33,366 nt of DNA. Source: Clostridia bacterium. GTDB taxonomy: Bacteria > Bacillota > Clostridia > Oscillospirales > Acutalibacteraceae. The number at the start of each line of letters is the position of its first letter. The first letter of the stretch is position 1. Of the stretch, positions 1-7,350 are shown one piece after another. The translations under genes were made by a program, and so were the position numbers. Location of the stretch: NCBI GenBank assembly GCA_017441385.1, contig JAFRXY010000106.1:1-33366 (forward strand). Reading direction: 5' to 3'. The notes beneath the pieces are model-generated. The model worked only from the letters and a program-made list of their open reading frames with translations. It made no database searches and was not told the DNA's origin.

Positions 1-183
1 CAGATAAACCTCGTCGTCACTCTTGTCTACCAAATCCGCATAGCTGATACCCAATTCAGCTGCGCGGCGGCATACCGCAGTGATCGATTTGGATGAGATG
101 TGCCGCGTTTCAATGATCTCACGCTGCGACATCGGCGTCTGGAGAAGCTCAAGGATGAGCTTCACATTAATTTTGTTCGCCAT
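1..183 (-). CDS. istA: IS21-family transposase IstA, N-terminal fragment cut by the window edge
   Basis: Translating the minus strand from the ATG at 183 gives 61 residues with no stop, beginning MANKINVKLILELLQ and continuing with a helix-turn-helix (PMSQREIIETRHISSKSITA). This is the usual start of IstA, the DDE transposase of IS21-family elements, whose N-terminal helix-turn-helix binds the element's terminal repeats. A ribosome binding site (GAAGGGAGC) lies just upstream. The catalytic domain and the partner ATPase IstB would lie to the left, outside the window. The four GCTTTCCT repeats and the TGTGACA end upstream fit the same family. Family assignment is from recognition of the N-terminus; whether the element is intact cannot be seen. 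Confidence 0.8.
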   Translation of the reverse strand, partial: MANKINVKLILELLQTPMSQREIIETRHISSKSITAVCRRAAELGISYADLVDKSDDEVYL

Positions 184-365
184 ATTTATGGCTCCCTTCG
201 TTAGTATTGAGGCTGTGCCTCTAATCCTATTATATACGAAGGGATTTCACACGGCGAGTTGCCGCTTTCCTTGTGCGTTTTACTGCTTTCCTCCTTACGT
301 GCTACTGCTTTCCTTCCGGCGAAACGATGCTTTCCTGACCGCGAAATAATCACTTTACTGTCACA
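184..365 (-). mobile_element. Terminal region of an IS21-family insertion sequence
   Basis: Read on the minus strand, the segment starts TGTGACAGTAAAGTG at 365, a typical IS21-family terminus, and runs into istA. It holds four copies of GCTTTCCT (plus-strand reading) at 264-271, 285-292, 307-314 and 329-336, spaced 21-22 bp apart. Arrays of this kind at the ends are the known IstA binding sites of IS21 elements. A TATAAT sits at 229-234 (minus), a plausible -10 for istA. The outer edge at 365 is inferred from the TGT terminus; the other end and the target duplication are outside the window. Confidence 0.72.
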
Positions 366-722
366 TTATAAAAAACAATTTTTTTCTGGTAAATCAAATT
401 CGTTTATTTCGTTTACATCAATCCACTCACTTCTCTCACTTCCATCTTGAGCAAGAACAACGAGAATTACCTTATTATAATTAGACAACGCATGAAAAAT
501 ATCAATTTCTTTATCTATCAATTTTTTTATTATGAAAATATCACAAGGGGATATTATCCATTTTTGTTCTTTCCTTATCTCAGAACATAAACATAAATAT
601 ATTTTTCCGTATTCCGAAATACATGTAAAAATGATTGGTTCATTTTCAAAATAATTAAAAACATAATCTAAGTATAAACTTCCAATATCTGCTATATTGT
701 TAAAATATGAAGGTTGATTCAT
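366..722 (-). CDS. Small AT-rich protein, possibly DUF6575-like; function unknown
   Basis: The protein has 118 residues from the second ATG, which has a well-placed GGAAAGAGG; the first ATG at 731 abuts that site, so 722 is preferred. It has no signal peptide or membrane segment and is rich in Ile, Tyr and Asn. It includes the patch YFENEPIIFTCISEYGKIYL followed by WIISPCDIFIIKKLIDKEID, which reminds me of DUF6575-type proteins found in accessory regions. That assignment rests on memory only. Its AT content is much higher than that of the core genes nearby, which suggests acquisition. The stop codon TAA (366-368) touches the first base of the IS21 element, so the C-terminus may have been cut or altered by the insertion. 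Confidence 0.6.
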   Translation of the reverse strand: MNQPSYFNNIADIGSLYLDYVFNYFENEPIIFTCISEYGKIYLCLCSEIRKEQKWIISPCDIFIIKKLIDKEIDIFHALSNYNKVILVVLAQDGSERSEWIDVNEINEFDLPEKNCFL

Positions 723-775
723 TCTATTCATCCTCTTTCCAGTTAAGTCAATAATATTACAATTTTTTTCTATTA

Positions 776-796
776 ATTATACGAAACATAAGTTCG
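776..796 (-). promoter_or_regulatory. Candidate -10 box with an SOS-box-like site upstream of the small AT-rich gene
   Basis: On the minus strand TATAAT lies at 776-781. Immediately upstream, in the spacer, is GAACTTATGTTT (784-795), one base from the GAAC-N4-GTTC core of the Firmicutes LexA box. No good -35 hexamer is visible. LexA control is only a suggestion. Confidence 0.25.
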
Positions 797-882
797 TTTT
801 TTTACGTTTTTACTTACTTTGCTTCCTTTGCTCGGAAAAGATTTGAGAGGATTTTGTAGTGAAAGGTGAAATATATAGTGGT

Positions 883-916
883 GGAATACGAAGTATTCCC
901 TTCAAGCGTTAGCTTG
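883..916. repeat. Two adjacent short hairpins downstream of the recombinase gene
   Basis: GGAATAC-GAA-GTATTCC (883-899) is a perfect 7-bp inverted repeat. Three bases later comes CAAGC-GTTA-GCTTG (903-916), a perfect 5-bp one. Neither is followed by a T-tract, so they are poor terminators. They lie in the 280-bp gap between the recombinase and the small AT-rich gene. The rest of the gap is AT-rich with an A-tract at about 959-990, and I see no gene in it. Confidence 0.5.
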
Positions 917-1001
917 GAGCATTGCAACAGTTCTACAGTGATATGAAAAGTTCTTTACAAGAAAAGAAAAAAGAAAAAACGAAAAAACAAAAAAATCCTT
1001 C

Positions 1002-2006
1002 TCATTTCTTCTTCCTTTCGGAATTGACATGGGCGAGAGGGTTGCTCTCTATCGCAGACTTTACCTGTGCATTGGACAGATGCGTATAGATTTCAGTGGT
1101 GCCTAAGTTCTCGTGTCCTAATATGTCCTTCAATACGCGGGTGTCTACGCCGCCTTGCTGGTACATCAGTGTCGCGGCGGTGTGGCGCAGTTTGTGTACC
1201 GAATATCCTTCGTCCATGTTGATTCCTTTCAGATATTTTTTCACAAGCCATTGCACGGTCTTGGGGGAGATGCGCCGCTTGTTGCGGCTGATGAAAAGCG
1301 CGTTGCGGTCAGAGTACACGATCCCGTCTACTGGACGTACTTTTCTATACGCTTCAATAGCATTAATGCAGGCTTCGTTCAGGTAAACCATGCGCTGTTT
1401 GTTGCCTTTGCCTGTGATCACAAGCGTGTTGTCTGAGCGTATGTCGTTGTAATTGATGCCTACAAGCTCTGAGAGACGCATTCCACAGTTCAGGAATAAT
1501 GTTAGTATGCAGTAGTCACGCTCCTTGTACGGACCGTTTATTTCTCCAACGGCTTCTAAAAGGTCAATGCTTTGCGCCAGATCCAGATACTTCGGCAGGC
1601 GTTTCGGAAGCTTCGGATTGCCAAGCTCTTCCACGGGATTTGTCTTGATTCTGCCTGTGACCGTGTAGAGATATTTGTAGAAGGAACGCAGTGATGAACA
1701 TTTGCGTGATCTGGTGTTATTGTTGTTGCCACGCACCGTCTTTAAATAATTCATGTATTCAAAGACTTCTGTTAAACTCACTGACTCAATCATTTCAAGC
1801 GTTACGTCGTCAATTGGTATCTTTTCAAATTCTTCACTTGAAAAATTTGAAACAAGTCCGCGTGACAACTTCAAGTATCGGAAGAACGAACGCAAGTCTA
1901 TGAAATATCCTTCAACCGTCTTTTCTGATTTGCCTTTGATCGTCTCCATGTATCCGAAATATTCTCTCAGGATCGTCGGACACTGATTCATATAATCCAT
2001 TCGCAT
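1002..2006 (-). CDS. Tyrosine recombinase, XerC/XerD-like
   Basis: This site-specific recombinase has 334 residues from the ATG at 2006. An N-terminal SAM-like core-binding domain covers about residues 1-140 and the catalytic domain the rest. The full catalytic set is visible: Arg in GMRLSELVG, Lys in GKGNKQR, His and Arg in HKLRHTAA, His in LGHENLGTT, and the nucleophile Tyr in EIYTH. Size and motifs fit a chromosomal Xer protein or a stand-alone integrase; no phage or conjugative genes are nearby. The start is uncertain. The frame stays open to 2090, giving 28 more residues, and the best-placed ribosome site (GGAG at 2021-2024) fits an out-of-frame ATG at 2014 better than 2006. It is expressed from a consensus promoter about 190 bp upstream. 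Confidence 0.88.
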   Translation of the reverse strand: MRMDYMNQCPTILREYFGYMETIKGKSEKTVEGYFIDLRSFFRYLKLSRGLVSNFSSEEFEKIPIDDVTLEMIESVSLTEVFEYMNYLKTVRGNNNNTRSRKCSSLRSFYKYLYTVTGRIKTNPVEELGNPKLPKRLPKYLDLAQSIDLLEAVGEINGPYKERDYCILTLFLNCGMRLSELVGINYNDIRSDNTLVITGKGNKQRMVYLNEACINAIEAYRKVRPVDGIVYSDRNALFISRNKRRISPKTVQWLVKKYLKGINMDEGYSVHKLRHTAATLMYQQGGVDTRVLKDILGHENLGTTEIYTHLSNAQVKSAIESNPLAHVNSERKKK

Positions 2007-2117
2007 GGCTTCATTTTTTGCTCCTTTTTTATGTAAAAATTCGTGCCTATCGGCTTTGTTCTGCTTTGCTTTAAGGCAACGGTTTATCATAATTGCTTTT
2101 GCTCTCTGTTAAAATTA

Positions 2118-2166
2118 TTAACATTCGTTCATATAATCCATTCACATAGGCCTTCTGATCCTCCCC
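2118..2166 (-). other. Decayed duplicate of the recombinase translation start
   Basis: The minus strand has a good ribosome site (GGGGAG at 2161-2166), then ATG TGA, then ATGGATTATATGAACGA, encoding MDYMNEC and a stop. The real gene starts ATG CGA ATGGATTATATGAATCA (MRMDYMNQC). The upstream copy therefore looks like a duplicate of the gene start in which CGA became a stop codon. It now lies in the leader of the recombinase mRNA. Whether ribosomes still use it is unknown. Confidence 0.55.
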
Positions 2167-2167
2167 T

Positions 2168-2229
2168 TAATTATACTAAATGTTCATTTAGTATAATTAT
2201 ATTATAAGTCAGGCAGGCGCTTTTGTCAA
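2168..2229 (-). promoter_or_regulatory. Consensus sigma-A promoter with a 14-bp dyad at the start of transcription
   Basis: On the minus strand the -35 is TTGACA (2224-2229), the spacer 17 bp and the -10 TATAAT (2201-2206), a perfect consensus match. Directly downstream lies a perfect inverted repeat with 14-bp arms (2168-2181 and 2186-2199) around the loop GTTC, covering the expected start site near 2194. There is no T-tract after it, so an operator or a 5' RNA hairpin is more likely than a terminator. It drives the recombinase. Confidence 0.75.
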
Positions 2230-2300
2230 GACTCCCCCTCAGATAATCAGAAGAATTTGCGGAATGCTTTTCTAGTCTATTCAGTCAGTTCAAATGAAAA

Positions 2301-2353
2301 AAATCCCGCTGTCCGGTTTCTGAAAAAAACAGAAACATAAAACAGCGGGATTT
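2301..2353 (-). terminator. Rho-independent terminator after ispH-S1
   Basis: The arms aaatcccgctgt (2301-2312) and acagcgggattt (2342-2353) pair perfectly, with an inner stem gtttctg/cagaaac. On the minus strand the stem is followed by TTTTTTT and then CATTTG. It closes the rpiR-flavoprotein-cmk-ispH run. Confidence 0.85.
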
Positions 2354-2379
2354 GAATGCATATTCAGTTCTAGATGGAA

Positions 2380-4434
2380 TTACTCAGCGTCGGCGGTTTC
2401 TTCCTCAGCGGTTTCCTCAACCGGCTGCTCAGTGGCAGCGGCGGCTTCCGCCTGTGCCTTAAGCACTTCCTTGATGGAAAGGCTGACATGCTTGTTCTCG
2501 AAGTCGATATTGGTAATCGCGGCTGTGACAACATCACCAACCTTAACAACATCTGTGGGCTTCTCCACTCTGTCGAGACTGAGCTGGCTGATGTGAATCA
2601 GACCGTCAAGGCCCGGAAGAATGTTGACAAAAGCGCCAAAGCTAGGTGTTCCGACAACCTTTGCCTCAATGACGGAACCGATCGGATAGCTGTTCTTGAG
2701 AATTTCCCAAGGATTATCCTCTGCCTTCTTATAAGCGAGGGAAATGTTCTTCTTGTCCTTTTTGACATCCTTGACTCTGACTTCCACGACATCGCCGATG
2801 GAAAGAACGTCCTTGGGGTCCTTAATCTTGTCCCATGAAAGCTCGGACTTGTGAATCATACCGTCAACCGGTCCGAGATTGACAAATACGCCATAGCTGG
2901 TCATGGACTTGACAACACCTGTGTAGGTCTTGCCCGGCTCAATTTCGTCCCAGAATGTCTTTTCAGCGAGCTTCTTGATAGATCCGATGACTCTGCCTCT
3001 GCCGCCCTTGATGACTTCGATGATGACAAATTTGACCTTCTGTCTGAGAAGGGAATCAAGCTGCTGCTTGGGCTTGAGCATGCACTGAGATGCGGGAATG
3101 AAAACGCTGACGCTGTCGCAGGCGACGAGAACACCGCCCTTGATGACCTGTGTGACAACGCCCTCAAAGACGACAGTTTCCTTCTCCTCTGTGGATTCCA
3201 CAGTCTCGCTCTCCACCTCAGACTCGTCCTCGTCATCACGGCGGCGGCGTCTGGTTGTCACTTTCGGAGATGCAGCAATCATCTTTTCCATGGTCTTTCT
3301 GGATTCAAGTATCTTCTTGGAAAGATAAATGTAGCCTTCCTGATCGTTGGTCTTGAGAATGATCAGTTCAAGCTCATCGCCAACCTTGACAAGGTCTTCG
3401 GGCTTAGCGTTGGGATCATCGGTGAGTTCTTTAAGCTCGACAATGCCGGACTGTTTTCTTCCGACGTCTACATATACCTCAGTCGGTGTGATGCCGACAA
3501 CTGTACCCTTGACTACCTTTCCGTTGATATTTGAATTTTTGAAGGACTCCTCGAGAAGTTCTTCAAAGTTTTCGTTGTTCTGGATTTCGCTCATTTTAGA
3601 TAGGACCTCCTTAATTATGTCAGCAGGCGTCGATGCCCCCGCTGTAACACCTATGTTGGTTGCCGCCTTTACCTCGTCAACAGGCAGATCGTCCGCTGTC
3701 TGAATCAATACGCTCCGGCAGTGACCGGAACATATGTGGAACAGCTTTGCGGTGTTGGAACTGCTCAGTCCGCCTATGACGATCATCAGATCACATTTTT
3801 CAGACAGCTCTGCGGCTTCCTGCTGCCTGCTTTGTGTCGCACTACATATTGTATCAAATAAAGTTGCATTTGTACAGTCTTTTTTGAAAATTTCTAAACA
3901 TTTTTTCCAAATCTCTGTATTGAAGGTAGTCTGTGCCACAACTGAAACAGATTTTTCTTTTAACTCCGGATTATTTTTGAGCAATTCTGACAATTCAGCA
4001 TCGTCGCGGAATGTGTATGCCGCGTTGCTGCACCGGCTCTTGATGCCGAGAACCTCCGGATGCTCTGAATTGCCGGCAATTAAAATTATATCACCCTTTT
4101 GGGAGGCATTGGTGACAATACTATGAATTTTTGAAACAAACGGGCAGGTCGCGTCCTGAATCACCAGCTGCTTCTGCTGAAGTTCCTTGTAGATCGGCAA
4201 CGGAACGCCGTGCGAACGGATCACCAGCACATGATCCTCCGGCACGTCATCCGGCGTTTCGGCAATCACAACCCCCCTGTCGGCGAGCTGCTGAACAACC
4301 TGTTCATTGTGGATAATCGGACCTAACGTGCATACCTTTTTCCCTTCGTCCAGCAGGGAATTCACCAGTTCGATGGCGCGGTTGACGCCGAAGCAGAAAC
4401 CGGCTGTTTCGGCAAGTGTAATGCTTTTTTTCAT
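2380..4434 (-). CDS. ispH: 4-hydroxy-3-methylbut-2-enyl diphosphate reductase (IspH/LytB) fused to S1 RNA-binding domains
   Basis: The fusion has 684 residues. Residues 1-285 are IspH, the last enzyme of the MEP isoprenoid pathway, which reduces HMBPP to IPP and DMAPP. The three iron-sulfur ligands are present as Cys14 (GFCFGV), Cys97 (ATCPFV) and Cys197 (DTICSAT), with the substrate histidines in IIHN, RSHG and SEHPE. From about residue 300 there are four S1-type OB folds; the last two (TGVVKSMTSYGVFVNLG and EAKVVGTPSFGAFVNILP) are the most regular. The tail is Ala/Glu-rich and acidic. This IspH-S1 fusion is a known clostridial arrangement; the role of the S1 half is not established. It lies 8 bp after cmk in the same operon and is followed by a strong terminator. 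Confidence 0.95.
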   Translation of the reverse strand: MKKSITLAETAGFCFGVNRAIELVNSLLDEGKKVCTLGPIIHNEQVVQQLADRGVVIAETPDDVPEDHVLVIRSHGVPLPIYKELQQKQLVIQDATCPFVSKIHSIVTNASQKGDIILIAGNSEHPEVLGIKSRCSNAAYTFRDDAELSELLKNNPELKEKSVSVVAQTTFNTEIWKKCLEIFKKDCTNATLFDTICSATQSRQQEAAELSEKCDLMIVIGGLSSSNTAKLFHICSGHCRSVLIQTADDLPVDEVKAATNIGVTAGASTPADIIKEVLSKMSEIQNNENFEELLEESFKNSNINGKVVKGTVVGITPTEVYVDVGRKQSGIVELKELTDDPNAKPEDLVKVGDELELIILKTNDQEGYIYLSKKILESRKTMEKMIAASPKVTTRRRRRDDEDESEVESETVESTEEKETVVFEGVVTQVIKGGVLVACDSVSVFIPASQCMLKPKQQLDSLLRQKVKFVIIEVIKGGRGRVIGSIKKLAEKTFWDEIEPGKTYTGVVKSMTSYGVFVNLGPVDGMIHKSELSWDKIKDPKDVLSIGDVVEVRVKDVKKDKKNISLAYKKAEDNPWEILKNSYPIGSVIEAKVVGTPSFGAFVNILPGLDGLIHISQLSLDRVEKPTDVVKVGDVVTAAITNIDFENKHVSLSIKEVLKAQAEAAAATEQPVEETAEEETADAE

Positions 4435-4442
4435 GCTTCACC

Positions 4443-5117
4443 TCAGGAGAGCGAGTCGATCCTGTTTTTGATGGTGTCCACCACAAGCTGAACCGACTGC
4501 TCAAAATCTATTTCGGAGGTATCAATCAATACGGAATCCTTTGCAGGTCTGAGCGGAGAAATGGGCTTGTGCGTGTCGAAATAATCGCGCTCCTTGATAT
4601 CGGCAAGCACCACATCGTAATCCGCTTCCATCCCCTTTTCCAGAAGCTCCTTGTATCTTCGCTGCGCCCTGACTTCCGGCGACGCTGTGAGGAATATCTT
4701 GACCTCGGCGTGAGGAAGCACGACGGTGCCGATGTCACGACCGTCCATGATGATGTTGTTTTTGCGGGCTATCTCCTGCTGCATTTCCGAAAGACACTGG
4801 CGCACCTTGGGAATGGCGGATACAATCGGAGCGCAGCGGGTCACTTCGCGCGTGCGGATAACTCTGGAAACATTTTCGCCGCAGAGATAAACCTTCTGCT
4901 CGCCGTCCTCATATTTCAGTTCGATTTCAAGCATCGGCAGAATAGAACCGACCTTTTCCGCGTCGTCCGGGTCAATTCTGTGCTGCATGACATAAAGTGC
5001 GGTGGCGCGGTACATGGCGCCCGTGTCCACATAAACAAATCCCAGCCGTTTGGCGGCTTCGCGGGAAATGGAGCTTTTTCCGGCGCCGGAAGGCCCGTCA
5101 ATGGCTACGTTAATCAT
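4443..5117 (-). CDS. cmk: Cytidylate kinase
   Basis: Cmk phosphorylates CMP and dCMP with ATP in pyrimidine nucleotide metabolism. The 224 residues match the family's usual length. The P-loop is GPSGAGKSS near the N-terminus. Typical CMP-binding segments follow: DTGAMYRA, IVSAIPKVRQ and MDGRDIGTVVLP, then the lid-like RAQRRYKEL. The start at MINVAIDG removes 21 residues from the longest frame and fits the family's N-terminus; AAAGGATGGGG lies upstream. The gene overlaps the end of the flavoprotein gene by 8 bp and precedes ispH by 8 bp, so the genes are co-transcribed. The cmk-ispH-S1 neighbourhood is common in Clostridia. Confidence 0.95.
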   Translation of the reverse strand: MINVAIDGPSGAGKSSISREAAKRLGFVYVDTGAMYRATALYVMQHRIDPDDAEKVGSILPMLEIELKYEDGEQKVYLCGENVSRVIRTREVTRCAPIVSAIPKVRQCLSEMQQEIARKNNIIMDGRDIGTVVLPHAEVKIFLTASPEVRAQRRYKELLEKGMEADYDVVLADIKERDYFDTHKPISPLRPAKDSVLIDTSEIDFEQSVQLVVDTIKNRIDSLS

Positions 5118-6369
5118 ATGAGTAATACCCCATCCTTTCTGCTGCGGCAATTCCCGCGCACCGTCCGGTCGAAAAAGCAATCTGCAAATTGAATCCTCCG
5201 GTGTGAGCGTCCACGTCGATCACTTCACCGGCAAAATACAATCCCTCCACCAGCTTTGACTCCATGGTTCTCGGGTCGATTTCATTCACGCAGACGCCGC
5301 CGGAAGTAACAATGGCTTCCTCTATGGGGCGGAATCCTGTGACGTGGAAGGAAAGATTCTTGAGAAGCTCCGCCAGAGCGATTCTCTGCTCCCGGCGTAT
5401 GGAATTGACCTTTGCGGTATACGGAATGCCTGTTCTTTTTATTATAACAGAAATAATCTTTTGTGGCAATAGCTTTGCAAGAGAATTTACAAAATCTTTG
5501 TTAATATTTTCCGAAAAATCCCGCTGAATCCTGCTGTCAAGCTGTTCTAGGCTGAGCGCGGGCTTTAAATCAATGGAAATAGTGTATCGCTTCTTAGGAT
5601 CGCGCATGTGGGAGCTGGCGCTGAGAATGACCGGGCCGGACATGCCGAAATGGGTGAAGAGCATTTCTCCGAAATCTCTATAGATCACCTTGCCGCTCTC
5701 CGACTCTGTCACCTTAATAGCAATATTCTTAAGCGAAAGTCCCTGCGCCTCGCCGCATTCCCGGCCCTCAATGACCAGAGGAACCAGCGAGGGCTTGGGG
5801 GCAACCACCGTGTGTCCCAGACTCCGGGCAAAGGAATAGCCGTCGCCGGTGGAGCCTGTCAGCGGATAGGACTTGCCGCCTGTGGCGATTACGCATCCGG
5901 AACAGGTCACCTCTCCCCTATCCTGCGTCATGACGCCTGTGATTCTTCCTTCCTCCGAAAGCACGCCGGTGGCTTTGTCGCGGATTACACGGACGCCGCT
6001 CTTCCTGCCAAATTCCATCAGCGCGTTGTTGATATCAGCCGCCTTATCCGACACGGGAAAGACCCTGTTTCCCCTTTCGACTTTGAGCGGAACGCCCCTC
6101 GTCTCGAAGAAATTCATCACGTCCGTATTGGAGAATTTCGCAAAGGAACTGAAAAGAAATTTCGGGTTGACGGGAACATTGGCAAAAAAGCCGTCGCGGG
6201 TGCAGTCGTTGGTGACGTTGCACCTTCCCTTGCCGGTGATGAGCAGCTTTTTACCGTTTCTGGAATTCTTCTCAATCAGGGCAACGGAAGCGCCCATTTC
6301 CGCGGCGGTTCCGGCTGCCATCATTCCGGCGGGACCGCCGCCGATCACGACAATATCATAAGAAGTCAT
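5110..6369 (-). CDS. NAD(P)/FAD-dependent oxidoreductase, HI0933/YhiN-like (BaiN family)
   Basis: This flavoprotein has 419 residues. The Rossmann dinucleotide-binding motif is at the N-terminus (VIGGGPAGMMAAGTAAEMG), followed by the family signature KNSRNGKKLLITGKGRCN. A conserved C-terminal segment, FAGEVIDVDAHTGGFNLQIA, closes the FAD site. Members are widespread and mostly uncharacterised; one is linked to bile-acid reduction (BaiN), but this gene's substrate cannot be told from sequence. GGAGGAGAACCT sits before the ATG. The start overlaps the stop of the RpiR gene by a few bases and the end overlaps cmk, so all belong to one transcript. There is no membrane segment, and a cytoplasmic location is expected. 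Confidence 0.88.
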   Translation of the reverse strand: MTSYDIVVIGGGPAGMMAAGTAAEMGASVALIEKNSRNGKKLLITGKGRCNVTNDCTRDGFFANVPVNPKFLFSSFAKFSNTDVMNFFETRGVPLKVERGNRVFPVSDKAADINNALMEFGRKSGVRVIRDKATGVLSEEGRITGVMTQDRGEVTCSGCVIATGGKSYPLTGSTGDGYSFARSLGHTVVAPKPSLVPLVIEGRECGEAQGLSLKNIAIKVTESESGKVIYRDFGEMLFTHFGMSGPVILSASSHMRDPKKRYTISIDLKPALSLEQLDSRIQRDFSENINKDFVNSLAKLLPQKIISVIIKRTGIPYTAKVNSIRREQRIALAELLKNLSFHVTGFRPIEEAIVTSGGVCVNEIDPRTMESKLVEGLYFAGEVIDVDAHTGGFNLQIAFSTGRCAGIAAAERMGYYSYD

Positions 6370-7235
6370 AGGTTCTCCTCCGGCTTCTGATAAATGTCGT
6401 ATTCATCCCAGATTTCCTCCAGCCTGCGGAAGGTCTCGGAAACCTCCTGCTGATTGCGCTTGATGGCCGCGACGATCAGGGCGTTGATCACGCTCATGGG
6501 CGCAACCAGCGAATCCACGATGGAAAGCATGTCGCTCTTGGCAATGAGGGCGCAGTCGGAATACTGCACCAGCGGCGAGGAAAGGCTGTCGGTAATCGCG
6601 ATGATGTTGGCGTCCTTGCTGTCGGCGAATTTCAGCGCGGCGATCGCGCTGTTGCAGTACCGCGGAAAGCTGATGCCTATGACGCATGCCCTGCTGTCCA
6701 CATGCATCATCTGGGCAAGGGTGTCGCTCTCGTTGGAAGGGTCGATCACCACCACGTTTTTGAATATCAGCTTCAGGTAATATCCAAGAAAGACGGCCAG
6801 CGCTTCCGCGCTTCTCGCGCCGAGAATGTAGATTTTTTCGGCCTCGCAAATCATCTCCACCGCTTTGTCGAAATGTTCGTTGGAAGCCTCGTTCAGCGTG
6901 CGTCTGATCTTGTCCACGTCGGATGTCAGCACGCTTTCCAGAATTTCGTCGTCCTTGATGCGGCTGCATGCCACATTGATTCTCTGCACCGAAGTCAGGC
7001 GGTTACGGATCATCTCCTGAATCGCCTTTTGCAGACCCGGATAGCCGTCGTAGCCCAGCTCGGTGGCAAAGCGCACGACAGTGGATTCGCTGACTCCGAC
7101 GGTCTTTCCCAGCGCGGAAGCGGTCATGAAGGCCGCCTTGTCGTAATTTACGCTAATATAATCCGAAATTGCCTTCTGCCCTTTTGAAAAACCGGCATAT
7201 CCGGAATTCATGGCATTGATAAGCGAATGACTCAT
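6366..7235 (-). CDS. MurR/RpiR-family transcriptional regulator
   Basis: The protein has 289 residues from the ATG at 7235, chosen because GGAAGGGATCGA is well spaced before it; a TTG at 7253 would add six residues. Residues 1-80 form the RpiR helix-turn-helix (ALGKTVGVSESTVVRFATEL). A SIS sugar-phosphate-binding domain follows (IYILGARSAEALAVFLGYYL, then CVIGISFPRYCNSAIAALKF). Such proteins sense phosphosugars or related ligands. No sugar-catabolic genes lie nearby; instead it heads the flavoprotein-cmk-ispH run. That position is common in clostridia and may mean it controls that operon or itself. The ligand is unknown. Confidence 0.9.
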   Translation of the reverse strand: MSHSLINAMNSGYAGFSKGQKAISDYISVNYDKAAFMTASALGKTVGVSESTVVRFATELGYDGYPGLQKAIQEMIRNRLTSVQRINVACSRIKDDEILESVLTSDVDKIRRTLNEASNEHFDKAVEMICEAEKIYILGARSAEALAVFLGYYLKLIFKNVVVIDPSNESDTLAQMMHVDSRACVIGISFPRYCNSAIAALKFADSKDANIIAITDSLSSPLVQYSDCALIAKSDMLSIVDSLVAPMSVINALIVAAIKRNQQEVSETFRRLEEIWDEYDIYQKPEENL

Positions 7236-7309
7236 TTCGATCCCTTCCATCAAAGGATTTTTTTACAGTCCTGCCCGTACTGTTCGTACTGTTCATAACT
7301 AACGCAAAA

Positions 7310-7344
7310 GGCACTCGCAATAATGTAGAAAACATGCGAATGCC
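7310..7344 (-). terminator. Probable terminator after smpB
   Basis: GGCACTCGCA (7310-7319) and TGCGAATGCC (7335-7344) pair over 10 bp with one G-U on the RNA. On the minus strand the stem is followed by TTTTGCG, a short T-tract. It separates smpB from rpiR. The neighbouring 7260-7300 carries a short tandem GTACTGTTC repeat. Confidence 0.5.
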
Positions 7345-7350
7345 GAATGG

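Noticed and set aside
2178-2189. LexA box in the recombinase dyad
   Set aside because: Only a GAACAT half-site is present; the symmetry centre does not fit GAAC-N4-GTTC.
2380-4434. Frameshift or chimera in ispH because of the extra 400 residues
   Set aside because: The fusion of IspH with S1 domains is a normal clostridial arrangement and the frame is continuous.
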